The notes: generated by a model not told the origin, from the sequence alone. Shown: positions 27,278 to 36,941, counted from the stretch's first letter. The stretch is DNA of 64,000 nt from Desulforamulus aeronauticus DSM 10349 (GCF_900142375.1 NZ_FRAR01000015.1:1-64000), one strand, 5' to 3'. Translations and numbers: made by a program.

Positions 27278-28393
27278 ATGGTGGACCCGAGAATTGTGAC
27301 GCTGGCTAAAAACTTAGTAAGATACTCCTGTGAAGTAAAACCGGGAGAAAAGGTTCTCATTGAAAATATTGGTCTGGAATTGCCTCTGATAAAAGAATTG
27401 GTTAAAGAAGTATACCAAGCCGGGGGCCTACCCTTTACATCCATAAAAAATAACTCGGTGGAAAGAGCCTTGCTGCTGGGGGCCACCGCAGATCAAATGA
27501 AAATTCGTGCTGAATATGAAGCAGCTGAAATGCGGCAAATGGATGCCTACATCGGTATTCGCTCCGGCGACAATGCTTCGGAACTTTCCGATGTGCCAGC
27601 AGAAAAAATGGAGCTGTACTTTAAACACTACTGGAATAAGGTGCATGGGGAAATTAGAGTTAATCAAACCAAATGGGTGGTGCTGCGCTATCCCTCACCT
27701 TCCATGGCTCAGTTGGCCAATAGCAGTACCGATGCCTTTGAAGACTACTATTTTAAAGTGTGTAATTTAGATTACGCTAAAATGTCCAAGGCTATGGACC
27801 CCCTGGTAGAACTTATGCAAAAAACGGATCAAGTAAAAATTATCGGACAGGGAACGGATTTAACCTTCTCCATAAAAGCGTTACCTGGCATTAAATGTGC
27901 CGGGAAAAGAAATATTCCCGACGGAGAAGTATATACCGCCCCGGTGAGGGATTCTGTTAACGGTTATATCACCTACAATACCCCCGCTGTATATCAGGGC
28001 TTTACCTATGAAAATATCCGGCTGGAATTTGCCCAAGGTAAAATTATCAAAGCGATTGCTAACGACCCGGAAAGAATTAACAAGGTCTTTGCTACCGATG
28101 AAGGTGCCCGCTATATCGGGGAATTTGCTCTGGGAGTTAACCCGTTTATTACTAAGCCAATGAAGGATACCCTGTTTGATGAGAAGATTGCCGGCTCCCT
28201 CCATTTTACGCCGGGCAGTGCCTACGAAAAGTGCAACAACGGCAACAAATCCGCCATTCATTGGGATTTAGTGTATATTCAGACCCCGGAATTTGGTGGC
28301 GGTGAGATTTACTTTGATGATGTACTTATTAGGAAGGATGGTAGGTTTGTTTTGCCGGAATTATCTGGGTTAAATCCAGAAAACCTAAAATAG
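27278..28393 (+). CDS. M29-family aminopeptidase
   Basis: 371 residues. Start at the ATG at 27278, preceded by GGGGGGAG; an earlier in-frame codon at 27245 has none. The sequence fits the AmpS/PepS/aminopeptidase T group: YSCEVKPGEKVLIEN at the N terminus, GTDLTFSIK, NIPDGEVYTAPV, EYTGEFALGVNP-like (IGEFALGVNPFI), GSLHFTPGSAYE and a C-terminal IHWDLVYI, with Glu and His ligands for a dinuclear metal centre. It is a cytoplasmic enzyme that removes N-terminal residues from peptides and probably serves peptide turnover. Confidence 0.9.
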   Translation: MVDPRIVTLAKNLVRYSCEVKPGEKVLIENIGLELPLIKELVKEVYQAGGLPFTSIKNNSVERALLLGATADQMKIRAEYEAAEMRQMDAYIGIRSGDNASELSDVPAEKMELYFKHYWNKVHGEIRVNQTKWVVLRYPSPSMAQLANSSTDAFEDYYFKVCNLDYAKMSKAMDPLVELMQKTDQVKIIGQGTDLTFSIKALPGIKCAGKRNIPDGEVYTAPVRDSVNGYITYNTPAVYQGFTYENIRLEFAQGKIIKAIANDPERINKVFATDEGARYIGEFALGVNPFITKPMKDTLFDEKIAGSLHFTPGSAYEKCNNGNKSAIHWDLVYIQTPEFGGGEIYFDDVLIRKDGRFVLPELSGLNPENLK

Positions 28394-28405
28394 CAAAAGA
28401 ACTCC

Positions 28406-28443
28406 GGCCTGCATACTAAATTGACATACCATGCGGGCCTTTT
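28406..28443 (+). terminator. Terminator after the aminopeptidase
   Basis: GGCCTGCAT pairs with ATGCGGGCC (one G-T), followed by TTTTATTT. Confidence 0.75.
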
Positions 28444-28657
28444 ATTTCTGGGATTGAGCTAATTGCCAGCAAATTCATATTTGTATACCTAATTCCCATA
28501 GCAGGATTTTTTATCTTCCACAGAAAATATAGTATGTATAACTAATTAGACATCAGTGGGACTCAATTTTTTAACTTTACTGAAAATGTTAATAAAGGGG
28601 GGAATTAGAAACTACTCTTGTAAGCAAATAAAAGATGAAAAAGGGAGAGGAAGAGTT

Positions 28658-29641
28658 TTGTTTAAAATGAAAAAAAGAGGTTTTGCTTTACTGGCTATTG
28701 TAACGATGCTGGCACTTATGGTTACTGGTTGCGGTGGTAATAAATCTGGCGGCGATAAGCCTGCTGCGGCCGAAAAGAAATTTTTTAACATTGCCACCGG
28801 CGGCACCGCAGGTGTGTACTATCCTCTGGGAGGAGCCATTGCGGAAATTCTCAATAAAAATATTGCTGGAGCGAATGCCAAAGTACAATCCACCGGGGCT
28901 TCGGTAGCCAATGTTAACATGCTAATCCAGGATAGCGTACAAGTTGCCTTTGTGCAAAATGATATTGCCTATTATGCCGCTAATGGTACCGAAATGTTTA
29001 AAGATAAAAAAGTTGACAGCTTAAAGGCTTTGGCCACCATCTATCCAGAAACGGTGCAACTGGTAACCCTGGAGAAGAGCGGTATCAAAAATGTGGCTGA
29101 CCTAAAGGGTAAAAAAGTGGCTGTAGGTGCTGCCGGCAGCAGTGTTACTGCTAACGCCAGGCACGTATTAGAAGCCAATGATATGACCTTTGAAGATATT
29201 AATGAACAGTACCTGTCCTTTGCTGAAGCTGCCAGTGGCCTAAAAGACGGCAATATTGATGCTGCCTTCGTAACTGCTGGCGTGCCTACTGCTGCTATCC
29301 AAGATATTATTGCTCAGCATAAAGTGGTAGTGATTCCCGTTACCGCTGAAATGGCAGACAAAATGATTGCTAAATATCCCTTCTACACCAAAGTAGTGAT
29401 TCCCGCCGATGCTTATAAACAGGCCAAAGATGTTGAAACCGTTGGCACAAAGGCTATGCTGGTGGTAACCGACAAGATGGATGAGCAAACTGCCTACGAT
29501 ATTACCAAAGCGGTCTTTACCCATGTTGATCAATTAAAAGCAGCCCATGCTGTAGGCCAGTATATTAGCAAAGAAAATGCCAAGGATGGTGTTTCCATTC
29601 CCCTGCACCCCGGTGCCGAAAAGTTCTTTAACGAAAAATAA
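28658..29641 (+). CDS. TAXI-family TRAP transporter solute-binding lipoprotein
   Basis: 327 residues if translation begins at the TTG at 28658, five bases after AGAGGAAG; the ATG at 28667 is an alternative. The lipobox LMVTGC gives a lipidated C25. The mature part has the TAXI signature NIATGGTAGVYYPLGGAIAE, then VQSTGASVANVNML and VAFVQNDIAYYAANG. It captures the substrate outside the membrane for the fused permease two genes on. TAXI systems take up carboxylates or amino acids such as glutamate; the exact substrate is not shown. First gene of a three-gene operon. Confidence 0.93.
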   Translation: MFKMKKRGFALLAIVTMLALMVTGCGGNKSGGDKPAAAEKKFFNIATGGTAGVYYPLGGAIAEILNKNIAGANAKVQSTGASVANVNMLIQDSVQVAFVQNDIAYYAANGTEMFKDKKVDSLKALATIYPETVQLVTLEKSGIKNVADLKGKKVAVGAAGSSVTANARHVLEANDMTFEDINEQYLSFAEAASGLKDGNIDAAFVTAGVPTAAIQDIIAQHKVVVIPVTAEMADKMIAKYPFYTKVVIPADAYKQAKDVETVGTKAMLVVTDKMDEQTAYDITKAVFTHVDQLKAAHAVGQYISKENAKDGVSIPLHPGAEKFFNEK

Positions 29642-29660
29642 GATTTAATGGGTGATAACC

Positions 29661-30167
29661 ATGAATAAGCAACGGGCCAAAAGACTTCTCCTAGGGCTGT
29701 TGCTGGCAAGTTTTTTACTGATCTTTTTATTGCCGCTGCCCACCCTGTTGGTGGGGGAGCAGCAGGGTGCCACGGTGCTGGCAATCCCCCTAGTGCTAGA
29801 CAAATCTTTTACCTATGAATATCTACATTCGGTTCTCAAAACCCCGGTGCAGGAAAATTTTGTTCTTGCACCGGGCAATGATTTACTGCTAGAATCTACA
29901 TGTTATCAATCATTAGGAGTGGGAACCCCCTTTTTACCAGGGGAAGGTGAATTGGAAAATCACAATGGGCTGTATGTTCTTAAGGGTCAGAACCGCATAT
30001 TCCACCAATTAAACCTGGGCCTGGTAGATTTTACAGAGCAAGTAATACTATACCGGGGAACCAGATACGAATTGGCAGACTTTTTTACATCAGGCTCGTT
30101 GATTGAATTACAGGTTAAGAATATAACCTTTGCCAAATTTATTTGGCTAACCCTAGAAAGGAGATAG
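29661..30167 (+). CDS. DUF1850 protein of the TAXI-TRAP operon
   Basis: 168 residues; start at ATG 29661 after GGGTGAT. An N-terminal hydrophobic segment (residues 9-28) acts as signal or anchor. The rest matches the DUF1850 pattern, including TYEYLHSVLKTPVQENF (the usual WIHSVEKTPV-like block) and YQSLGVGTPF. Genes of this family regularly lie between the binding protein and fused permease of TAXI transporters, as here. Role unproven; probably an accessory of substrate delivery. The permease follows 3 bases after the stop. Confidence 0.85.
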   Translation: MNKQRAKRLLLGLLLASFLLIFLLPLPTLLVGEQQGATVLAIPLVLDKSFTYEYLHSVLKTPVQENFVLAPGNDLLLESTCYQSLGVGTPFLPGEGELENHNGLYVLKGQNRIFHQLNLGLVDFTEQVILYRGTRYELADFFTSGSLIELQVKNITFAKFIWLTLERR

Positions 30168-30170
30168 AAT

Positions 30171-32126
30171 TTGACTGATCGTAATACGAAATTAGCAGAT
30201 AACCAAATAAACGTGGATGAATTTATGGCCAAATACGATCGGGAATCCGACTACCGTCGTCTAAGCGGTTCTAGCGGTATGGCGGTGGCTGTATTGGCTA
30301 CCGTGTTTTCTTTATTCCAGCTATACACAGCCTTTTTTGGTGTCCTAGATGCCCAAATCCAGCGTGCTATTCACTTGTCTTTTGGGCTAGCGTTGGTCTA
30401 TATACTCTACCCGACCAGAAAGTCCTGGTCCCGTAGTCGAGTACATTGGTTCGATCTTTTATTGGCTATTCTCTCGGTTGCCGCCCCGCTCTACATCGTG
30501 ATTTGTTACAAAGACCTGGTAATGCGGGCGGGTATTACCACCACCACCGATATGTTGGTGGGGGGATTAGGGGTATTATTTGTTATGGAAGCAGCTCGCC
30601 GGGTGGTGGGTTGGCCCATTGTTACCGTAGCCATTTTATTTCTTGGCTATGCCTTTGCCGGTCCTTACCTTCCCGGTGCTTTTGCCCATCAGGGAGTTAC
30701 CATTAATGGTTTGGTGGGGCACCTTTTTTATACCACCGAGGGAATTTTTGGTATTCCTTTAGGGGTATCCTCTACTTTTATTTTTCTGTTTATCTTATTT
30801 GGGGCCTACCTAGAGAAAACTGGTTTGGGTAAGTTTTTCATTGATCTGGCCAACGCCATTGCCGGCTGGGCCAGTGGTGGCCCGGCTAAGGTGGCGGTAT
30901 TGTCCAGTGGTTTAATGGGAACGGTATCTGGCAGCTCCGTGGGCAATGTAGCCGGTACTGGCAGCTTAACCATTCCCATGATGAAAAAATTAGGCTATCG
31001 CCCGGAGTTTGCCGGTGCCGTAGAAGCCGCCGCTTCAACAGGGGGGCAGCTAATGCCGCCCATTATGGGTGCCGCTGCTTTCCTAATGGCAGAGTTTGTG
31101 GGCACCCCCTATGTGAACATCGTGAAGGCTGCCGCCCTGCCAGCGTTACTCTACTTCACGGGGATCTGGATCGGTGTTCATTTGGAAGCAAAAAGAGCCG
31201 GTCTTAAGGGAATACCTCGGGAGGAATTGCCCAAAGTTAAGTACATTTTGGCGGAAAGAGGTCATCTGGCCCTTCCTCTAATTGGTATTGTTTACCTGTT
31301 GGTGTCCGGTCGCTCTCCGATGCAGGCTGCACTGTGGGCGATTGCTCTATCGATTGTAGCTTCTATGCTGCGCAAATCTACCAGAATCTCCTTGCTTGAT
31401 GTTCTAAAGGGTTTGGAAGAGGGGGCACGGTCGGCTCTGGGTGTTGTTATTGCTTGTGCCACCGCAGGTATCATCATTGGCGTAGTAACGAAAACTGGCC
31501 TTGGCTTAAGCCTAGGTTCCACTCTGATTGACTTGGCGGGTGGTCAACTGCTGCCCACCCTGTTCTTTACCATGATAACCTCAATTATCCTGGGGATGGG
31601 TGTACCTACCACGGCCAACTATGTAATCACTTCCACCATTGCTGCACCGATTTTGGTGCAAATGGGAGTTCCCGTGTTGGCTGCCCATATGTTTGTCTTT
31701 TATTTTGGTATTATTGCGGATGTTACACCACCGGTGGCCTTGGCGGCCTTTGCAGGTGCCGGGATTGCGGGAAGTGACCCCATGAAAACCGGGGTGCAGG
31801 CCTCCAAATTGGCCATTGCGGCCTTCTTGATACCCTATATCTTTGTTTTATCTCCTTCATTGCTGCTCATTGATACCACCCTTCCCAAAGTGCTTATGAT
31901 GATGACCACTTCTCTCATAGGTATGACAGCGGTAGCAGCTGCTATAGCGGGTTATCTGATAACGCCTACCAAATGGTTCGATAGGATTCTCTTCTTTATT
32001 GGTGGTTTGATGTTGATTGACCCGAACCTAATTACCGACTTAGTTGGTATCGGCCTGTTGGTTGTTGGTGTTACCTTACAATGGATAAGAAATCGGCAAG
32101 CAAAAACATCCCTAATGAATAATTAG
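30171..32126 (+). CDS. TRAP transporter fused permease (DctQM type)
   Basis: 651 residues from a TTG preceded by AAAGGAGA. About sixteen or more membrane spans. The small DctQ-like part is fused ahead of the large DctM-like part, the usual TAXI layout. DctM motifs include VSGSSVGNVAGTGSLTIPMM, EAAASTGGQLMPPIMGAAAF, ILGMGVPTTANYVI and GIIADVTPPVALAAFAGAGI. It uses a cation gradient, typically sodium, to import the ligand handed over by the TAXI lipoprotein. Confidence 0.95.
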   Translation: MTDRNTKLADNQINVDEFMAKYDRESDYRRLSGSSGMAVAVLATVFSLFQLYTAFFGVLDAQIQRAIHLSFGLALVYILYPTRKSWSRSRVHWFDLLLAILSVAAPLYIVICYKDLVMRAGITTTTDMLVGGLGVLFVMEAARRVVGWPIVTVAILFLGYAFAGPYLPGAFAHQGVTINGLVGHLFYTTEGIFGIPLGVSSTFIFLFILFGAYLEKTGLGKFFIDLANAIAGWASGGPAKVAVLSSGLMGTVSGSSVGNVAGTGSLTIPMMKKLGYRPEFAGAVEAAASTGGQLMPPIMGAAAFLMAEFVGTPYVNIVKAAALPALLYFTGIWIGVHLEAKRAGLKGIPREELPKVKYILAERGHLALPLIGIVYLLVSGRSPMQAALWAIALSIVASMLRKSTRISLLDVLKGLEEGARSALGVVIACATAGIIIGVVTKTGLGLSLGSTLIDLAGGQLLPTLFFTMITSIILGMGVPTTANYVITSTIAAPILVQMGVPVLAAHMFVFYFGIIADVTPPVALAAFAGAGIAGSDPMKTGVQASKLAIAAFLIPYIFVLSPSLLLIDTTLPKVLMMMTTSLIGMTAVAAAIAGYLITPTKWFDRILFFIGGLMLIDPNLITDLVGIGLLVVGVTLQWIRNRQAKTSLMNN

Positions 32127-32130
32127 TATA

Positions 32131-32171
32131 AGAGCCCGTTAGCCGAATTGCTCGGTTAATGGGCTCTTTCT
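32131..32171 (+). terminator. Terminator of the TRAP operon
   Basis: AGAGCCC pairs with GGGCTCT, with an inner CCGA/TCGG stem, followed by TTCTTT. Confidence 0.7.
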
Positions 32172-32249
32172 TTAGCCAGACACAGACACTCTCATACCTG
32201 CATAGATTAGATACAAGAGGTATTAACCTGTTGGCAGGAGTGAACGTGT

Positions 32250-33152
32250 ATGAGCAGATACCGAATTATAACCTTCGATGGCGGGGGGATTCGTGGTGCC
32301 TTAAGTGCCAATCTTATAAAACGGTTAAATAATGCATTTCCGGGATTGGTCCAAAGCACGGCCTTTTTTGCCGGTACATCTACCGGCTCCTTTATGGCCT
32401 TAGGATTGGCTTATGGCTTAAAGCCGGAGGATTTGGTACATTTATATTCCGAAGAAAGGGCCAAGTTTATTTTCAAAAATAAGCGTGTAGAAGTGTTCAG
32501 GCCCAAATACGAGAACGATCGCTTAAGGGGAACTTTAAGTACTGTGTTTCCCGACGACCTACGGTTGGAAGATTTGCAGCGACATGTATTAGTACCGTCT
32601 TTCCGGGTCACCGGCAAGGGAGAGCATAAATGGCAGCCTATTTTCTATCATAACTTCCCGGATTCACCTTTTTTAAAGGAAAAGGTTATCGATGTTGCCC
32701 TATGCAGCAGTGCAGCTCCGGTGTATTTTCCTTCTTATCAAAATCATATCGACGGCGGAGTTATTGCCAATAATCCTAGTACCGCCGCGATAGCTCACAC
32801 GATTGACACAAAATTTGCTAACCAAATGATGGGAAACATTTGCTTACTATCCTTGGGCACAGGTTTTAGTTCTTTGCAAATTACCGCCGACACGACAGCG
32901 TGGGGGGCCTTTGATTGGGCTCTTAGCACATCGCCACCCTTTCCGTTACTAAATGTACTGTTTGACGGAGGATCAGAGGCGGATGTTTACTACAGTAAAC
33001 AAATTCTCAAGGATCAATATTTCCGTCTTAATCCCCGGCTGAATAAACCGATTACGCTAGATGAATACAAAAAAATACCCTACCTAATTTCCTTGGCGCA
33101 AAGCTACAACCTGCGCCCCACCCTGACGTGGCTGCATCAAAATTGGTTATAG
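32250..33152 (+). CDS. Patatin-like phospholipase
   Basis: 300 residues. The patatin fold shows the oxyanion loop DGGGIRG at residues 10-16, the nucleophile elbow GTSTGS (catalytic serine) near residue 43, and the DGGVIANNP block with the catalytic aspartate near residue 170. It hydrolyses acyl esters of phospholipids or related lipids. There is no signal peptide, so it acts in the cytoplasm or on the inner membrane face. AGGAGTG precedes the ATG. It is a single-gene unit; nothing nearby indicates an anti-phage role. Confidence 0.93.
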   Translation: MSRYRIITFDGGGIRGALSANLIKRLNNAFPGLVQSTAFFAGTSTGSFMALGLAYGLKPEDLVHLYSEERAKFIFKNKRVEVFRPKYENDRLRGTLSTVFPDDLRLEDLQRHVLVPSFRVTGKGEHKWQPIFYHNFPDSPFLKEKVIDVALCSSAAPVYFPSYQNHIDGGVIANNPSTAAIAHTIDTKFANQMMGNICLLSLGTGFSSLQITADTTAWGAFDWALSTSPPFPLLNVLFDGGSEADVYYSKQILKDQYFRLNPRLNKPITLDEYKKIPYLISLAQSYNLRPTLTWLHQNWL

Positions 33153-33195
33153 TTGAAGCAACTTAGTGTGGCTATTTCATCGGTAATCGTAGCAT

Positions 33196-33234
33196 AAAAA
33201 GAACCAGGCACCCTAGTGGGCTCCTGGTTCTTTT
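33196..33234. terminator. Bidirectional terminator
   Basis: AAAAGAACCAGG pairs with CCTGGTTCTTTT. It overlaps the last codons of the minus-strand GbsR gene and closes the patatin gene from the other side. Confidence 0.8.
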
Positions 33235-33761
33235 GGTACATATTCAAAAATTTGATGGGATTCAAAGGTGTCAATCAAGCGGCTTAACCAATTGTAATAG
33301 GCAAGGGCATTCTTTATCTTCTCAATATCTTGTCCCACAGACTCTCGCATGTCCTCAGGTAAATCTTCTTTAACAGACAGTTCCTCTAGCTCACGGACTG
33401 ATTTTTGAAGGGATTGGACATTATCATCAATGCCCTTACGCCACTTAATCGAGAAATAGTCGATGAAATTTTGATACCAGTCCGGCTCTACTGCGTAATA
33501 ATCTTTGCGTGTTCCTTTCATCCAAACCTTGTTGACCATATTTAAATCCAACAGAGTACGCACACCAGTACTCATACTGGTTTTACTCATGCCAAGGGCT
33601 TCGCCCATTTCGTCGAGACTCATGGGTTTATCCTGAAATAGCAGCGTACCGTACAAATGACCGATGGACAGAGTGATGCCATACAAATCAATATTACGTG
33701 CTATGGAATCAATGGCCCGTTCTCGGGCTTTTTTTATGAGTTGTTCATAATTCTTATCCAT
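33213..33761 (-). CDS. gbsR: GbsR/MarR-family regulator of osmoprotectant uptake
   Basis: 182 residues. A MarR-like winged helix (SIGHLYGTLLFQDKPMSLDE, then MGEALGMSKTSMSTGVRTLLDLNMV) with the GbsR-specific helical C terminus (YNWLSRLIDTFESHQIFEYVP). In Bacillus GbsR and OpcR/OpuAR repress betaine or choline uptake genes. Divergent from an OpuA-type ABC operon, which is the probable target through the 16-bp palindrome at 33883-33898. An inducer such as choline is possible but not shown. Confidence 0.87.
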   Translation of the reverse strand: MDKNYEQLIKKARERAIDSIARNIDLYGITLSIGHLYGTLLFQDKPMSLDEMGEALGMSKTSMSTGVRTLLDLNMVNKVWMKGTRKDYYAVEPDWYQNFIDYFSIKWRKGIDDNVQSLQKSVRELEELSVKEDLPEDMRESVGQDIEKIKNALAYYNWLSRLIDTFESHQIFEYVPKEPGAH

Positions 33762-33882
33762 TGGGGGAATGACCCTCCTGCATAATTACTGAATAACATT
33801 TTACTGAGAATATAGTAAAAAGTAAAGGAGCACATCATACAGTATATAATTGAAATTCTAAGAATACCAAACTTAACGTTCG

Positions 33883-33898
33883 TAAAGTTTAAACTTTA
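33883..33898. promoter_or_regulatory. Perfect 16-bp palindrome, likely GbsR operator
   Basis: TAAAGTTTAAACTTTA is its own reverse complement. It lies between the divergent gbsR and opuA genes, about 35 bases before the opuA -35 box; a half-site copy AAAGTTTA follows at 33973-33980, just downstream of the start of transcription. Confidence 0.6.
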
Positions 33899-33933
33899 TT
33901 AACAATATGGCAAGAGAGTAACTTATACCAGTT

Positions 33934-33961
33934 TTGTGAAAAAAAGCCTTTGGGTTATACA
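33934..33961 (+). promoter_or_regulatory. Promoter of the opuA operon
   Basis: TTGTGA (33934-33939), 16 bases and TATACA (33956-33961). Confidence 0.55.
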
Positions 33962-34001
33962 ATAGTAGTTAGAAAGTTTAGACAGATAAAGAGGTGAATC
34001 A

Positions 34002-35234
34002 ATGATCAAGATTCAAGTAAAAAATCTAACAAAAATATTTGGTTCCAAACCAGACAAAGCTATCCAACTGCTGCAGGAAGGCGGGTCTAAGAAGCAGATT
34101 TTACAAGAAACCGGACTTACTGTGGGGGTAAATCAAGCCAGCTTTGCAGTGAATACCGGAGAGGTTTTTGTTATTATGGGACTTTCGGGTAGTGGCAAAT
34201 CTACCCTGGTTCGCTTACTCAATCGTCTTATCGAGCCAACCCGTGGTTCTATTGAAATTGACGGAGAAGATGTGGCTACCATGTCTAAGGAGCAGTTACG
34301 GGAGGTAAGAAGGAAAAAGCTCAGTATGGTATTCCAGCGTTTTGCCTTGTTTCCGCATCGGACCGTCTTGGAAAATGTGGAGTATGGCTTAGAAATCCAG
34401 GGTCTGCTTAAAGATGAACGACAGGAAAAGGCAAAACAAGCCTTGGCGTTGGTGGGTCTGTCTGGCTGGGAAAGCAGTATGCCGGATCAACTTAGTGGTG
34501 GTATGCAGCAACGGGTAGGTTTGGCCCGGGCTTTGGCCAATAATCCGGATGTTTTGTTAATGGACGAAGCCTTTAGTGCACTGGACCCCCTAATTCGTAA
34601 AGACATGCAGGATGAATTGTTGGAATTACAGTCTTCCATGCAAAAGACCATTATCTTTATTACCCACGACCTGGATGAAGCCTTAAAGATCGGTGATCGG
34701 ATTGCTCTCATGAAAGACGGTAAAATTGTTCAGATTGGTACACCGGAAGAAATCCTGACCAACCCGGCCAATGAATATGTAGAAAAATTTGTAGAAGATG
34801 TAGATATGTCCAAGGTTTTAAATGCCGAGCATGTCATGAAACGGCCAGAAACCATTACCTTGGACAAAGGGCCACGGGTGGCTTTACAACTTATGCGGGA
34901 CAGCGGTGTCTCCAGCCTTTATGTGGTGGACAAAAGAAAAACTTTGCTGGGGATCGTGACTGCAGAGGCAGTTTCCCAGGCCAAAGCTGAGGGATTGACC
35001 CTGCAAGAAGTCACGGAAACCAACGTTCCTACGGTGAGACCGGATACCAGGCTCCATGATTTATTCGACCTGATTGCCTTTTCGGCGTTACCCTTAGCAG
35101 TGGTGAATGAGGGGAACCGTCTGCTGGGAGTGGTGGTACGGGGAGCTGTTCTTGGTGGACTAGCAGGTAGGGTGAAGGTGAAACAAGAACCACCGTCAGA
35201 ACAATCCTTAGAAAGGGTGAATCTGGTTGGATAA
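34002..35234 (+). CDS. opuAA: Glycine betaine/choline ABC transporter ATPase
   Basis: 410 residues. Walker A GLSGSGKST (about residues 64-72), signature LSGGMQQR, Walker B VLLMDEAFSALDP and switch IFITHDLDEA. The N-terminal KIFGSKPDKAIQLLQEG segment is specific for the OpuA/ProV group. The C terminus (from about residue 280) carries paired CBS domains, which in this family sense ionic strength or nucleotides. GAGGTGA precedes the ATG. It energises betaine uptake under osmotic stress. It overlaps the next gene by 8 bases. Confidence 0.93.
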   Translation: MIKIQVKNLTKIFGSKPDKAIQLLQEGGSKKQILQETGLTVGVNQASFAVNTGEVFVIMGLSGSGKSTLVRLLNRLIEPTRGSIEIDGEDVATMSKEQLREVRRKKLSMVFQRFALFPHRTVLENVEYGLEIQGLLKDERQEKAKQALALVGLSGWESSMPDQLSGGMQQRVGLARALANNPDVLLMDEAFSALDPLIRKDMQDELLELQSSMQKTIIFITHDLDEALKIGDRIALMKDGKIVQIGTPEEILTNPANEYVEKFVEDVDMSKVLNAEHVMKRPETITLDKGPRVALQLMRDSGVSSLYVVDKRKTLLGIVTAEAVSQAKAEGLTLQEVTETNVPTVRPDTRLHDLFDLIAFSALPLAVVNEGNRLLGVVVRGAVLGGLAGRVKVKQEPPSEQSLERVNLVG

Positions 35235-36081
35235 ACTATTTCCCAAGCTGCCTCTAGATCAGTGGGTAGAAACTTTGGTTCGGTACTTATGGAAACAGGC
35301 TGGTGGGGGATTTGATCTAATAAAGATGTTTATCTCTGGGTGGGTAGATTTTTTAGCCTTTCTTTTTATGGGGCTACCAGATTGGGCTATGATTTTGGTA
35401 TTTAGTCTACTGGCCTGGTTATTGAGCAAACGCTCAGTGGCAATCTTTACTTTTATTGGACTATCCTTAGTTAGTAACCTGGGTTATTGGGCCAATACCA
35501 TGCAAACCTTGGCTCTGGTGTTAACAGCAGCCCTTATCTCCATTATCCTAGGAATTCCCACAGGTATTATGTGTGCTAGAAAAAAAGCTGTGCGGGATGT
35601 GGTGATGCCTGTACTGGATTTTATGCAAACCATGCCGGCCTTTGTTTATTTGATACCCGCAATCTTTTTCTTTGGCATTGGAGAAGTGCCAGGAGTAATT
35701 GCTTCGGTTATCTTTGCTATGCCGCCCACTATCCGCTTAACTAACCTGGGGATTAGGCAGGTCCCGGTTGAACTGGTGGAGGCAGCGGATTCCTTTGGTT
35801 CCACGGCGGCCCAGAAATTGCTGAAAGTTCAGCTACCTCTGGCTAAGCCCACAATTATGGCCGGTGTAAACCAATGCATTATGCTGTCCCTTTCTATGGT
35901 GGTAATTGCCTCTATGATTGGTGCCAAGGGGTTAGGGGCGGATGTTTATCGAGCGGTTACGCAAATTAAGATTGGCAAAGGCTTTGAGGCTGGGTTGGCC
36001 ATTGTCATTCTGGCTATTATGCTGGACAGGGTGACTCAACATATAGGCAACCATAAAAAAAATAAGGGGGAGAGGGTTTGA
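35227..36081 (+). CDS. opuAB: Glycine betaine ABC transporter permease
   Basis: 284 residues from a TTG overlapping the ATPase stop. About six membrane spans and the coupling loop EAADSFGSTAAQKLLKVQLP. The block PALDFMQTMPAFVYLIPAIFFFG is typical of ProW/OpuAB (here VLDFMQTMPAFVYLIPA). GAAAGGGTGA precedes the start. It forms the channel of the OpuA system. Confidence 0.93.
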   Translation: MDKLFPKLPLDQWVETLVRYLWKQAGGGFDLIKMFISGWVDFLAFLFMGLPDWAMILVFSLLAWLLSKRSVAIFTFIGLSLVSNLGYWANTMQTLALVLTAALISIILGIPTGIMCARKKAVRDVVMPVLDFMQTMPAFVYLIPAIFFFGIGEVPGVIASVIFAMPPTIRLTNLGIRQVPVELVEAADSFGSTAAQKLLKVQLPLAKPTIMAGVNQCIMLSLSMVVIASMIGAKGLGADVYRAVTQIKIGKGFEAGLAIVILAIMLDRVTQHIGNHKKNKGERV

Positions 36082-36941
36082 AGAGAAGAGGAGTGTATTT
36101 GTTATTAGGGGCACTGATGTTTTCATTGCTATTGGTAGGGTGTGGTAGTGAGCAGAGTAACACAGTAAAAAAACAGATCATTGGTATTGATCCTGGAGCC
36201 GGCTTGATGAAGGCTACTGGAAAGGCCATCACGGAGTATCAATTAAAGGACTGGGAACTGGTGGAAGGTTCTGGAGCGGCCATGACTGCTGCTCTGACCA
36301 AAGCCTATGAGAATAAAGAACCGATCATTATCACCGGTTGGACGCCCCATTGGAAGTTTTCCAAGTATGATCTCAAATATCTGGAAGACCCTAAGAAAGT
36401 CTTTGGTGAGGCAGAAGATATCAACACCATTGTACGTACTGATCTAAAAAAAGACCATCCCGTGGCCTATGCCCTGCTGGATAGCTTCCACTGGGAACCC
36501 GCCGATATGGAGTCTGTGATGGTAGCCATTCAAGAGGGTAAGGATCCTAAAGTAGCTGCCCAGGAATGGGTAAAGAATAACGAAGATAAAGTGGACAAGT
36601 GGTTGACAGACCTGCAACCCGTTTCTGGGGAAAAAATCACTCTGGCCTATGTGGCCTGGGATTCAGAAATCGCTAGCACCAATGTGGTGGCGGTAGCTTT
36701 AGAGAAACTTGGCTATCAAGTGGAACTTAGCCAGGTGGAAGCAGGTCCCATGTGGGCAGGGATTGCTTCTGGGGATGCAGACGCTATGGTGGCCGGTTGG
36801 TTGCCCACCACGCATGCGGATTACTACCAAGAATTCCAAGGCAAATTTGAAGATCTGGGTGCCAACTTGGAAGGTACTAAAATCGGCTTGGTAGTTCCCT
36901 CTTACATGGAAATTAGCTCTATCGAGGATTTAAATAAATAG
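36078..36941 (+). CDS. opuAC: Glycine betaine-binding lipoprotein
   Basis: 287 residues from a TTG overlapping the permease stop by 4 bases. The lipobox LLLVGC anchors C22. The OpuAC fold shows IIITGWTPHWKFSKYDLKYL and VAGWLPTTHADYY, whose tryptophans form the aromatic box that cages trimethylammonium groups. It delivers betaine or a relative to OpuAB. A terminator follows at 36951. Confidence 0.93.
   Translation: MKRRGVYLLLGALMFSLLLVGCGSEQSNTVKKQIIGIDPGAGLMKATGKAITEYQLKDWELVEGSGAAMTAALTKAYENKEPIIITGWTPHWKFSKYDLKYLEDPKKVFGEAEDINTIVRTDLKKDHPVAYALLDSFHWEPADMESVMVAIQEGKDPKVAAQEWVKNNEDKVDKWLTDLQPVSGEKITLAYVAWDSEIASTNVVAVALEKLGYQVELSQVEAGPMWAGIASGDADAMVAGWLPTTHADYYQEFQGKFEDLGANLEGTKIGLVVPSYMEISSIEDLNK

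Noticed and set aside
32250-33152. Patatin gene as an anti-phage effector (CBASS type)
   Set aside because: No nucleotide cyclase or other defence gene next to it; its neighbours are transport and osmotic genes.
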